Notes under the pieces: generated by a model
What the model saw: only the letters and a program-made list of their open reading frames with translations
Database searches by the model: none
Told to the model about the DNA's origin: nothing
In this document: positions 32,397-42,389 of the stretch, piece by piece
How positions within the stretch are numbered: the stretch's first letter is position 1
How the letters are laid out: each line of letters opens with the position of its first letter
Assembly (NCBI RefSeq): GCF_022539505.1
Contig: NC_061508.1
Location: forward strand, 264,250,736-264,314,735
Direction: 5' to 3'
Length of the DNA: 64,000 nucleotides
Origin: Lolium rigidum
Taxonomy: Eukaryota > Streptophyta > Magnoliopsida > Poales > Poaceae
Translations under genes and position numbers: made by a program

Positions 32397-35310
32397 GGGA
32401 ACTAAGCAATGGTAATCAACTTTTACAGTATAGCTCAAGCTTCTGATTTTTTTTCTATAAAAGTTCAAGCTTCTGATATACCAGGTTCCAACAATAGGTC
32501 GAAGTGGTTTATGTTGCTGATATACAAGAGCAGCATAACATGAATCCTCAAGATATATAGTAGTAGAACATCTGCAGAATTGCATCTATATCAGCAAACT
32601 TCAACCTAGATGATTCTGTTTATATCCGCAACAGACAACCATGAATACAACACTAAAGTGATTCGAGCTTTTTGGATTTAGTACATACCAAAATTTCAGC
32701 ACTAAACAGATGATGGAACTACAAAATTTCATCATAAACATTAGGCAGTAGGTTCGAAATAGTGCTCAAGAAGCTAACATGGGTTGTCAGTGAGCCATGT
32801 CATGGTGGTCAGTGCCTCCTATGTCATGGTGCTCAGTGCCTCCTGCCCTGCGTGCATCACCACTCCCCCGTGCATAACTCCAAGCCATGGCGAGAGGGTA
32901 GGGGGCCTCTTCGGCACGAGAACAGGAAGGTTTGGTGCTCTTTATCATGGGTTCTTCTCCTCGCTCAAGATTTCCTCTCTGCCCTGGCAGTGACTCGTCG
33001 TGCCCCGCTGGTTAGTGCCGTGGAGTTGCGGTCTTCGCGTCTGCAAGGTGTGGTGCTTGTGTTGTAGCGTAGTGTTGTAAACTTCTCAGAGTGTCCTCTT
33101 GTATCTTTTGGTTGTTGTGGTGTGGTGTGGTGATGTGTTGTGTGTTCTGTTGTACGGAGGGCCTTGTGTAATCTTGGCCGGTTCAGAGCTTTGTTTAGTC
33201 GGACTTTCGAGCCTTATGTTAAAAAAAACCTCGATGTGGACCGACGAACTTGACGGAGCTCTGCGCACAATTCAATCGATGCACGCGCGCTCCAGCGATC
33301 AAGCTAGCCGTTGCGGCATGGCTCCGGGAGAACAGCGGCAAGATCATCTTCGGCAGGACGCCACCATCAGGAGCTTGCGGGAGGCCGATGCTACAGATCG
33401 AGACTCCAACGCCGCCGAGCTCCATGGCGCGCACTTCCTAGGTTGGCTTGGGCCACCTGTGGGGCCGCGCGTGCGGCAGCGGACTGGACGACGTATTGGT
33501 GGTGGGTGAAGCCGCCGATGGTGGATCGACCAAGTCTAGGGAGAGAACGGCGTCGGTCGATCTGATGGGCAATTCTGCTTGTTCACCGAGCGGACGAGGG
33601 GGAGGGGTCCGGGGACGGGAGTATGCTCGAGGAGTGTGGGGGTGGGAAGCTGAGGACAGACTAGCGAGGTGAGGTGCGGCGGTACCAATCAATTTGACTC
33701 AGGAGAGATGGAGAGCACGGGATCGGAGGGACTGATGGGGCAGCGCATGGGCGGCGCAGGAAGCTGGCTGTCGGAACAGCGCTTCTTCGCACACCTCTTG
33801 ATCGAACGCATCACACAGACGAGGGGCGAGTGCTCGACGAGAAAACAAGCATTTTTACGAATGTCAAAAGTGCCTTTGGCCCTTAGGCACCAGTGCTTGT
33901 GCTTTTTAAAAAATCGAAAATTATATATATTTATTTCAAAAAATCTAATAAAAAATCTGGACATAGTAAATGATGTAACCTATAAGCGTGTAAATTTTTT
34001 ATATGAATTTCTTTGTAATGTAGGCTACACAAAAAAGACAAAATCTATTGAAATTTGGAGATTTGAAATATTCATACCATCATTTTTGTGTAGCCCAGAA
34101 TATTTTCTATTTGAAATTCAAATTTTGCATGTTTATGGGATAATTTGTTGGCCGCACCATGATTTTTGTCTAATATATTTGAAACACATAAATGTGATTT
34201 TTTTATTTAAGTGACAGGAGCAATGCTCGCATTGGGCTGTCGACGGGCCTAAATGCATGAGTGAAGGTGTTCGATCTTCTTTACACAGGGAACTAGGACT
34301 CCCTCTTCCTTCTCCTCCATCCCACACTAACTTTCCAACCCTTTAAACCATGGTCCTCCTTCATAGCACAAGGGGTTAAGACATGGGCTAGCTGCATGCC
34401 CGCCACCTACACTTGACAAGTGTCCGCCTACGTGAGAGATGGCAAGCTGGGACCGTAGCTGTCCACAATGCGCACCTCCTGGCTGGCCTTGACACGATGT
34501 CCTCGAGCCGTCATGTAGCCCAACTTCCGCGATGAGGGTGGCCCGATGCACTTTGCCTCATGGGCTTTGAATGCCTCTGGGTCCCAAGGGAACCCGTGCC
34601 AGGTATCTGCAATGCCGTCCCGGCGAGGACATGTCTCGCACTCCCGGAATTCCCAGAGTGGACCGGTCAACGCGTAGAGCAAGAATGGTGCCCCTTCGCG
34701 CAAAGGTCCTCTTTGCGGGCTCTTGTAGCTGATGGGGTCACACTGCACCAATGCTATAGGAGCCCTAGGAAGGGCCCCCGGACCATCCACCACGAATGGT
34801 TTGTGGACTTCAGAGAGATCCCTTGAGAGGAGCTCCTCGAGAAGGTCTGCCACATGAGCTTCCCCTGCCCAACTTGCCAGGTCCCTGCCTTGAACATCTC
34901 GATCTTGTAGGTCTCTACGCTCTTATCAACGCCTCTGTGGTGACGCTCTCTGGGGGTATTTAATTTATACCTGGCGCACCGCTTCCTATGTTGTATGTTT
35001 CTTCTGGCTAGGCGTGGTGCGCACCATGTCTTATCATCTTGATCAACATATCCACCCACGCTTCAGGCATTGTGGGTACCCCTATTCCCACTACATCGAC
35101 ATTAGCCCCCAGCCGTGGGCCCACAACCTTGTTTCTTTTCACCCGCGTAAAGGTTCGCTTCTGGGTTCCACCATGGCCGGGCACGCGGCTTGCCAGCTAC
35201 GCCCTAAAGTAGACATGTGGGTCTAGTCACCAGCGGGAATCTTCCGCGACTTGGCTCTCTGCGTGAACGCAGATCCATAGCTTGTGTGTATTTGAGTGCG
35301 CGGGGGGAAC
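32397..35310. other. Intergenic stretch without a recognised gene
   Basis: I see no gene here. A GT-rich run (33100-33150) and an A8 stretch (33223-33230) may be the 3' tail of an old non-LTR element. AT-rich DNA at 33900-34200 has no clean terminal repeats. A minus-strand open frame at 34428-34853 has no ATG start and no recognisable domain. Confidence 0.5.
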
Positions 35311-35328
35311 GAGGAGGTGGGCGTGGTA

Positions 35329-35630
35329 GAGAACCAACCTGTGGTTGGGTGGTTAGGAGGGTGGTTGTACCCCCAGCCCACCAGAGTTCAAACCCCAGGT
35401 TTGACATCTGTGTGTCTCATAAAGGCGGAATATTCATTCAGTGGGAGGCGACGTTCCCGTCGACAGCGAGGCGCCTGTGGTGACTTCGTCATTGTCAAGA
35501 TCCAATCCGCCGGCTCAGTCTTCGGAAGGTGCTCATAGGGGTAGGGTGTGCGTGTGTGCGTTCATAGGGGTGAGTGTATGCGCGTGTATGTGAGCGTCTG
35601 CGTTTGTACTGTGTTTCTCAAAAAAAAAAA
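35329..35630 (+). mobile_element. tRNA-derived SINE (Au-like)
   Basis: The 5' part resembles a tRNA gene promoter: A-box-like GGTTGGGTGGTTAGG (about 35343-35357) and B-box AGTTCAAACCC (about 35385-35395). The 3' part GTGAGTGTATGCGCGTGTAT and TCTGCGTTTGTACTGTGTT resembles the cereal Au SINE (from recall), followed by an A run of 11. An 18-bp target duplication GAGGAGGTGGGCGTGGTA flanks it (35311-35328, 35631-35648), showing insertion by target-primed reverse transcription. Confidence 0.88.
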
Positions 35631-35648
35631 GAGGAGGTGGGCGTGGTA

Positions 35649-35924
35649 AATATGGACTTAGCCATGCGCCTCGGGCCCACCAAAGGCGGCAACTTGCAAC
35701 ATGGTGGGACTTGTCCTTTCATTGTGCCACAGGAAATGCGCGACACTTAATGCGCGAAGAGGGGAACCGCTCCGCGTCCCCCGACACCTCGCCTACTTAA
35801 ACCACCGGAGCGGTTTGTTCGACTGTTTCCACTGTCACACTTTTGTTTCGTCTTCCTGCTTGAGCCAGATCTTCTTCCGCCCAATTCGTCTTCCTCGGCC
35901 TCCCTTCACCCACCTCTTGGACTG
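35649..35924. other. Leader-like sequence upstream of the coding fragment at 35925
   Basis: Pyrimidine-rich 3' half (35820-35920) with no ORF. CTACTTAAACC (35792-35802) could be a weak TATA-like element. Confidence 0.35.
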
Positions 35925-36213
35925 ATGGCGCCGCCAATGCCACACGCCAAGAGCCGAGGGAAGGAGAAGGGCGTCGCCGCCTCCGTCGGTGACAAGGACT
36001 GTGAGAGGTGGTGTGTCTCGCAACCATTCTTCCTTCCAGGTGAATATCTATCAGTTTCCAACTGTCTCTCTGAGGCTGTTGCCCTCAAAGGCAACGAGAA
36101 CAGAGTGACGGAACTCCTGGCGCTCGACACGCCCACGACACAACACGTGCATGTGTACTCGTGCTTCATATTGGTGGGCTGGGTGCTGCCACTCTCCGCG
36201 TTCATGGTGGCGA

Positions 36214-37207
36214 CAGGCCCGGCCTCACGGGAGTGCGGCCGCACAGGGCCCCAAATTTTCAGGGGCCCAAAAATTTTAAATGGGCCTCTCGAATGGACTA
36301 GTTACTATTACTTCTGATACAGAGAACCTAGCAAGCACAGCCTAAATGGTTTTCGCATCAAGCGCGCACGCTTGTCGATTTGGAGGTTGCAGGTTCAAAT
36401 CTACGGCAGCCCACCCTTGTTGCCCTATTTTCTTTTTCTTTTTTCTATTTTCTTTGGCTTTTTTCCGATGACACAAATATTTGATTGCTCATTTTATTAA
36501 ATAATTGCTACGATTTTAATTTATAGAGACTGAGGTAAATTTAATATTGTAATATTGTATTACTCATGTGGGGATAGTTCTTTTTTTTTGCGGTGGATGT
36601 GGGGATAGTTCTTATAATTGACTTATTTATTACGTATACTTGTTGGAATAAATCTACGGCAGCCCACCCTTGTTGCCCTATTTTCTTTTGCTTTTTTCTA
36701 TTTTCTTTGGCTTTTTTCCGATGACACAAATATTTGATTGCTCATTTTATTAAATAATTGCTACGATTTTAATTTATAGAGACTGAGGTAAATTTAATAT
36801 TGTAATATTGTATTACTCATGTGGGGATAGTTCTTTTTTTTGTGGTGGATGTGGGGATAGTTCTTATAATTGACTTATTTATTACGTATACTTGTTGGAA
36901 TAACTTTACATGCATCAAAACCATTTGAAAAAAGGTAAATTTGATAGGGCTCCATTAGGTCTTTTTTTAAAACCATCGAGTCGGTATGGGTTTTAAACCA
37001 TATTTTTCCTTCTAAAACTATTTTTAAGATAATCTTATCGTGAGTTTAAAATATACGGGCGTCGAGAATAGTTTATCAATTTAAACTTCCATTTAAGACA
37101 CACATATATATATATGTTATAATTTTTTATTAATTATATTTTTCTAATGAGATATGGCCCATTTTAAAGTTTCGCACAGGGCCCCAAATTTCATCGGCCC
37201 GGCCCTG
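36214..37207. mobile_element. Non-autonomous hAT-type DNA transposon, 994 bp
   Basis: Imperfect terminal inverted repeats are CAGGCCCGGCC at the left and GGCCCGGCCCTG at the right. A perfect 8-bp target duplication GGTGGCGA (36206-36213, 37208-37215) is the hAT hallmark. Subterminal GGGCCCCAAATTT motifs occur near both ends (36246-36258, 37181-37193). No transposase is encoded, so it would need a hAT transposase in trans. Confidence 0.9.
36397..36902. repeat. 253-bp tandem duplication inside the hAT element
   Basis: Copy 1 is 36397-36649 and copy 2 is 36650-36902; only a few differences are visible, mostly in homopolymer length. Each starts AAATCTACGGCAGCCCACCC. Confidence 0.93.
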
Positions 37208-37352
37208 GGTGGCGATCCTGGCTAAGTATGGCCTGCTCCTGGCACACCTCGACCCAACCGGCCTCCTCTCGCTATTTATACAAAAAGCCAGAGACACCTT
37301 GGCCCTCCCTTATCTTTCACATGACAAATGGGCATTTGTAGTTTGTGGTTAA

Positions 37353-38269
37353 AGAAACAGCACACTAACTAACTCATCTTATTTAACGAAAACGTCACTC
37401 TAGCTAACTCTCGTGTTCTCCGCTTGACTTGGTCTCGGGTGTGTTCAAGCCAAGAAACAAATCTGTGTCATAGCAATAAGGAATACTCCTTAATTTAAAA
37501 AATAAACTAACTTTTTCCTATGACAGAGTTGTTTAAGAAAAATTAGTTCAAACTTTGAACTAGAGGGGTTAGAGATACCTCAATGATGACCTACTTAAAT
37601 CCCTACATGGCAACTCCCGGACTACGGGTCTATGTACACTCGCTTGTGGAGTGATACATCGAACACAACGAATTTAAAGGCAACTGTATGTACCGGTGTC
37701 ACATCTACTATCCACTCTCTGCTTTGAGATTGGTTAGGTTTTTGATATTTGTCTAATATAAAACTAATAATTGAAACACAAGTGAAACTTTTATGAAACT
37801 AAAGTGATACATGAAAAATATTGTGAAACAGTCAGACAAAAAGTGAAACTGATGACATCATTGCTGACGTCACTACTGTTTGTTTCAAAAAAAATCGTGT
37901 TTCAGTTATATTTCAATTATGTTTCAAATGTGTTTCATAATTTTGTGAAGGAATTAGTCAGCACATGGCTAACGTTATTGTTGACGTCACTCCGGTAGGT
38001 GTCGTTGGATGTGAAATGAGGTTTTAGGTGATACATCGTCATGTGCCTCCTTGCATGGACGTGCGAGTGGGAGCAGCACCTCGTTTGTACATGTGAATGC
38101 ATATATAAGCGTACATAAAGATTTGTCACATAAACTTATTAAATTACACTTAATTCAATTTTGGTTTACAGTAAATAACACACTGGCAAAGAATTGGATC
38201 ACGAAGCTTAGGAAATACCAGCCGAAGTAACAAGTAGCAAGTCGCATATCGATAAAAAAAAAGACATAA
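37353..38269. other. AT-rich intergenic stretch without a recognised gene
   Basis: Nothing coding was found. At 37771-37990 there are repeated GTGAAAC/GTTTCA words and two TGACGTCAC motifs (about 37874-37882 and 37983-37991), which could be bZIP sites or part of an old MITE. Confidence 0.4.
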
Positions 38270-38685
38270 GAACCACCTTGTTGTTGGATGGTAGGCAAGG
38301 CAGCGGAACTCCCAGCCAACCATAGTTCAAACTCTAGGTTTGACACTTCGATGTCTAATAAAGGCGGAATATTCATTTATTGGGAGACGATGTACGTTGT
38401 GGTGACTTCGTCAATATCAATATTCGTCGAATCGGTTTCTTGGACTCCCCCAGCTCACTAGAGTTCTCTTGGTTTAATACTTTGGTGTCTGATAAAGGCA
38501 AAATATTCTTTTAGTGGGAGATGATGTTCCTTGTGGTGACTTCGTTATCTTAAAACCCGTCGGATCGGTTTCTTGGACATAGTCTCTTGAAGGTGTTAAC
38601 ATTAATAGGAAGTGCGTGCGTTCATATTGGTGAGTGTATGTACATTTTTTGAGCGTCCGCGTCTGTACTGTCTTTCGCAAAAAAA
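38270..38685 (+). mobile_element. Second Au-like SINE with a tandem internal duplication
   Basis: The start AACCACCTTGTTGTTGGATGG and B-box AGTTCAAACTC parallel the SINE at 35329, as does the end GTGAGTGTATGTACATTTTTTG...GTACTGTCTTTCGC plus A7. The middle is duplicated: 38308-38443 and 38444-38576 are related units (ACTCCC... to ...GGTTTCTTGG) with many differences. Flanks show AAAAAAAGACATAA against AAAAAAACATAA, a possible imperfect target duplication. Confidence 0.7.
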
Positions 38686-38780
38686 CATAAATACTTACTG
38701 TCAAAAGTCAACCTGTAGTAAGTTTGATTAATGATATAGACCAAAATATGATCATATATAATACCACATCACAATTAATA

Positions 38781-38905
38781 TTTCATCCGTCCTCAAAAGG
38801 ATGTCTAAACTTTGTCTAGATTTATGTGTATCTGCACACTAAAACGTGTGTACATACATGCAAATTTAGACAACATGGAGACATGTTTTTAGAACGGAGG
38901 GACAA
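38781..38905. mobile_element. Stowaway-type MITE
   Basis: Left end TTTCATCCGTCCTCAAAAGG and right end TTTTTAGAACGGAGGGACAA are inverted and fit the Stowaway (Tc1/mariner) consensus CTCCCTCCGT. The inner ATGTCTAAACTTTGTCTA is also mirrored at the right end. The tips are degenerate and TA duplication is not certain. Confidence 0.7.
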
Positions 38906-39417
38906 GATCCAATCTAAAATAAATTTTCATAGTATATACTTATTAAATAAAATAGATGTTTACACTATTATTATTGTATTTAATTAAGATGGGTGAAATA
39001 GATGTTATTAACTTTTTTATTAAAGTTATATTGTACTCTCTCTGTCCTCAAATAATTATACATCTAGTTTCTGTGTTAAATCGAGTATTGTAAAGTTCGA
39101 CCAATTTTTGGGGAAAAAGTGACAACATTTATAACACCTATTTAGTATCATTATGTTCATCTTGAAATCTAGTTTCATATTATGCCAATAAGTTGTAATC
39201 AACGTTGCTATATTTTTAAAAGAAAGCTGGTCATAGTTTTAAAAATTTACTTTAAACAATAGTTAGAAGTACAATAGTTAGGAAGTACTAGGAATACATC
39301 GTACACTCCTAGTGGTTCCGACAAGTGATTTGGCATTTTGGCCTACTTCCAATTCCGACCTGTTTAAAAGTTGCAACCATCTCCTGCCTCCTCAGTCCTC
39401 AGACCAAGCTACGCATA
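38906..39417. other. Upstream region of the oxidase gene
   Basis: ACTCTCTCTGTCCTCAAATA (39034-39053) looks like one end of another Stowaway-type MITE without a clear partner. TTTAAA at 39363-39368 is the only TATA-like word near the ATG at 39418 and is rather close. No other promoter signal is convincing. Confidence 0.4.
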
Positions 39418-40992
39418 ATGGCCACAGCTCCAAGCTTCCTATTTGCACTGCTCGCCGTTTGCACTGCCATCTCCACGGCTGCGGGCATGGCTACTGCGCC
39501 AACCAACACAACCGGCTTCGTAAGCTGCCTCACCGTCCATATTCCTCCGGGGATCGTCTACACACAAGCGTCGGACTCATACCCGTCCGTCCTCGACTTC
39601 TCCATCAAGAACCTCCGGTTCGTCACGCCGGCCACCCCGACGCCCCTAGTCATCATCAAGGCCACCAACGCCTCCCACGTCCAGGCTGCCGTGCGCTGCG
39701 GCGTGGCGCACGGCGTCCGCGTGCGCCCGCGCAGTGGCGGCCATGACTACGAGGGCCTGTCCTACCGCTCCATCGACGCGGCATGCCCTTTCTCCGTCGT
39801 CGACCTGGCCGCGCTGCGCGCGATCCGCGTCGACGTCAAGAGGAAGTCGGCGTGGGTAGACTCGGGAGCCACGCTAGGCGAGCTTTACTACGGCATCGCC
39901 AACAAGAGCGCGCGCCTCGGGTTCCCCGGCGGTATCGGCCCGACGGTCGGCGTCGGCGGTCATTTCAGCGGCGGCGGCTTCGGTCTGATGATGCGGAAGC
40001 ACGGCCTCGCCGCCGATCATGTCGTCGACGCCGTCGTGGTGGACGCCGAGGGGAGGCTTCTGGACAGGGCCGGCATGGGGGAGGACCACTTCTGGGCCAT
40101 CCGAGGCGGCGGGGGTGGGAGCTTCGGCATCGTGATGTCCTGGAAGCTCCAGCTCGTGCGCGTGCCGGCAACCGTCACGGTGTTCACCGTCCACCGGCCA
40201 CGAAACCGATCTGCCAGCGATCTCCTCACCAAGTGGCAACACGTAGCACCGGCTCTGCCCCGCGACGTCATCCTCCGAGTGGTGGTGCAGAACCAGGAGG
40301 CGCAGTTCGAGTCCCTGTACCTCGGCAGGCGCACCGGCATCGTCACGACGATGGCCAGGATGTTCCCGGAGCTCGGCGTGACGCGGGAGGACTGCATAGA
40401 GATGAGCTGGATCGAGTCCGTCCTCTACTTCGCATTCTACGGCACGGGGAAGCCGGCGGCGCTGCTCCTGGACAGAGGCACCAAGCCGGACAGGTACTTC
40501 AAGGCCAAGTCCGACTTCGTGCACCAGCCCATTCCCAGGCACGCGTGGGAGAGCACGTGGAGCTGGTTCCTCAAGGACGGGGCAGGGCTGCTCATCCTCG
40601 ACCCCTATGGCGGCCAGATGGGCGGCGTCGCGCCGTCGGCCACGCCCTTCCCGCACCGGCGAGCTCTCTACAACCTCCAGTACTACGGGTTCTGGTGGGA
40701 CAACGGGACGGAGGCGTCGGAGCAGCACATGGGCTGGATCAGGGATCTGCATCAGGAGATGGAGCCGTACGTGTCCAAGAACCCCAGAGGCGCCTACGTC
40801 AACTACAGGGACCTTGACCTCGGTGTAAACGACGACTACTGCAGCAGCGGCGCCGATAACGGCTACGTGAAGGCTAGAGCTTGGGGCGAGCCATACTTCA
40901 ACGCTAACTTCGAGAGGCTCACCGCCGTGAAAGCCATGGTGGATCCCCGTGACTTCTTCAGGAATGAGCAGAGCATTCCTCCTCTTCGATGA
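39418..40992 (+). CDS. Berberine bridge enzyme-like FAD-linked oxidase (secreted)
   Basis: Intronless, 524 residues, a usual length for this family. The ATG at 39418 (ATAATGG) is chosen because upstream in-frame sequence has no ATG. Residues 1-23 form a signal peptide, so secretion to the apoplast or vacuole is expected. The FAD_binding_4 domain (about 75-210) has RPRSGGHDYEGLSY with His109, the histidyl-FAD site, and GPTVGVGGHFSGGGFG. The C-terminal BBE domain has YVNYRDLDLG, AWGEPYF and VDPRDFF, ending EQSIPPLR. Cys37 and Cys94 probably form the conserved disulfide. The usual second FAD-linking Cys (xCPTVGVGG) is Gly174 here. Family members oxidise alkaloids, oligosaccharides or monolignols; the substrate here cannot be told. 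The frame is fully open, in contrast to all neighbours. Confidence 0.93.
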   Translation: MATAPSFLFALLAVCTAISTAAGMATAPTNTTGFVSCLTVHIPPGIVYTQASDSYPSVLDFSIKNLRFVTPATPTPLVIIKATNASHVQAAVRCGVAHGVRVRPRSGGHDYEGLSYRSIDAACPFSVVDLAALRAIRVDVKRKSAWVDSGATLGELYYGIANKSARLGFPGGIGPTVGVGGHFSGGGFGLMMRKHGLAADHVVDAVVVDAEGRLLDRAGMGEDHFWAIRGGGGGSFGIVMSWKLQLVRVPATVTVFTVHRPRNRSASDLLTKWQHVAPALPRDVILRVVVQNQEAQFESLYLGRRTGIVTTMARMFPELGVTREDCIEMSWIESVLYFAFYGTGKPAALLLDRGTKPDRYFKAKSDFVHQPIPRHAWESTWSWFLKDGAGLLILDPYGGQMGGVAPSATPFPHRRALYNLQYYGFWWDNGTEASEQHMGWIRDLHQEMEPYVSKNPRGAYVNYRDLDLGVNDDYCSSGADNGYVKARAWGEPYFNANFERLTAVKAMVDPRDFFRNEQSIPPLR

Positions 40993-41428
40993 CGACGAGG
41001 TGGCATTAGCCAAAGTTGATGTCCGCCATATTCCCAACTTCTATTTAGATGATCACCTCATTGTCCATAGTGTTCGACTGCTCCGCTCACGCCCCGCAGT
41101 CCTCTTTCCTGCTGGATCTTTGTATGTTTCTTCCACTTCCGAACATGAGTGAAGGCGGCGGCCGATGCAAGAGGAAGCCCTACGGCCGCGCTCCATCGAC
41201 GGCAGACACGACGCATGACCTTCTATCTTTTCTTTTCTTGACAGGCATGAGGTCCTGAAATGAAAACACACATTTGTACCCCAGTGTGTCGCACCCTAGG
41301 GCCACACCAGGGGCGTCCCCATCGCGCCGCCAGAGCCCTCGGCACGCCTGCTCCTCTCGCTGCAGCTGCCGCCGGCTCTTGCCGCTGCGGCTGGCCCAGC
41401 CGCCAAAGGTAGTTTGGGGGTGGAGATT
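40993..41428. other. Downstream region of the oxidase gene
   Basis: The gene's 3' UTR presumably lies here; AATGAAAA (41258-41265) is a possible weak polyadenylation signal. From about 41274 sequence of transposon type begins. No gene was recognised. Confidence 0.4.
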
Positions 41429-42163
41429 GTTTGGATTAACTCCAACAATCTCCTCCTAATCCAAATTTAACGTTTCCTCATGCTCCTCCCGATCTAGATT
41501 ACCGCAGCTTCACGTCACCTCTTTGTTGTCGTGTCCGTACAGTCAGTATGACCACGCAGGAAACATGCAGTGCACCTCTGCTCTGCTATGAAGATCGTCT
41601 TCAGAGGAGTCGGATGAGTCAAAGAGTCAAGTGTGTGCACGTCTACACGTGCGGTCGTCGTCGTGTCAGTGAGTCGTCGTTGTTTCCAAGTGCTCGTCTC
41701 CGTGAAGATTTGTTGCAGTTGAAGCGCGTCAAGTGTGTGAGGTGTGCACGGTGTTCCGTGAGTTATGTCCATGTCCTCGTGGAGCGTCCTGGTTGCGGCC
41801 AGCAGGGTTCGGTGCGATGCCGAAGGCGGACGGTGGTAGGGAAAACTACCGTAAAGCGAGGAGGTGTGTGTGCAGTAGGAGGAGAAGCTACTGTGCGCAA
41901 GTACAAGAAGAGTATGGTGCGAACCGAGTGTGAGGACCGTAATAGGGCTGGCACATATGTGCGAACCGAGTGCGGGAGGCCGATCAATGGCGGTGGCAAA
42001 GCATAGCAGAGCAGAGGTGCACTGCATGTTTCCTGCGTGGTCATACTGACTGTACGGACACAACAACAAAGAGGTGACGTGAAGCTGCGGTAATCTAGAT
42101 CGGGAGGAGCATGAGGAAACGTTAAGTTTGGATTAGGAGGAGATTGCTGGAGTTAATCCAAAC
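41429..42163. repeat. 162-bp inverted repeat with 411-bp spacer
   Basis: Arms 41429-41590 and 42002-42163 are reverse complements with about three mismatches. They contain LTR start, purine tract and internal sequence of the copia-like element, so the left arm is an inverted duplicate of the right. Confidence 0.93.
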
Positions 42164-42351
42164 ATCCTTAAGAGTCTTAAGTCAGTACGTGTTGTGTTAG
42201 AAAGTAGTACTACACGATCTAGCATGTTTAGCTGAACTTTGTTCGATCGTGAGTGCAAGTTAGAGTTGGAGTAGGTCAAAGAACGTGAGTCCTAGTAGGT
42301 TTAGGTTTGCAAGTATAGTTAGTTTCCTAAGATAGCTAGTCGGTTAGAGGT

Positions 42352-42389
<38 letters not shown>

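Larger units (their letters stand above)
35925..37352 (+). pseudogene. Coding fragment related to the Tat antisense domain, interrupted by a hAT element
   Basis: An ATG at 35925 opens a frame to 36213, where a hAT element begins. After the second target duplication (37208-37215) the same frame resumes at 37216 and stops at 37350-37352, 141 codons in all when the insertion and one duplication are left out. WVLPLSAFMVA before the insertion and KYGLLLAHLDP after it resemble LSLPAHEFLRSLLFFYG...LTP of the TE-A antisense protein. It is probably a first-exon remnant of another Tat antisense gene. No other part of that element is recognised nearby. Confidence 0.6.

Noticed and set aside
33860..34215. 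AT-rich block that might be a MITE
   Set aside because: The ends do not form a convincing inverted repeat and no target duplication was found.
34428..34853. 141-codon minus-strand ORF
   Set aside because: No ATG at its start, no recognisable domain, no splice context or promoter. It is left as unclassified.
35343..35400. Possible tRNA gene
   Set aside because: The A- and B-box are there, but no cloverleaf closes, and the A tail with 18-bp target duplication identifies a SINE.
37874..37991. Two TGACGTCAC motifs as a stress-responsive promoter of the oxidase
   Set aside because: They lie 1.4 kb upstream of the ATG with transposons in between; the functional link is unsupported.
39325..39417. 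31-codon N-terminal extension of the oxidase
   Set aside because: It begins with GTG, not ATG. The ATG at 39418 has good context and is followed directly by a signal peptide.
39783..41037. Large ORFs overlapping the oxidase (344 codons plus, 387 codons minus)
   Set aside because: They are GC-rich shadows of the oxidase gene with no domain and no independent signals.
41147..41258. Small ORF downstream of the oxidase
   Set aside because: 36 codons, no domain and likely within the 3' UTR; no support.
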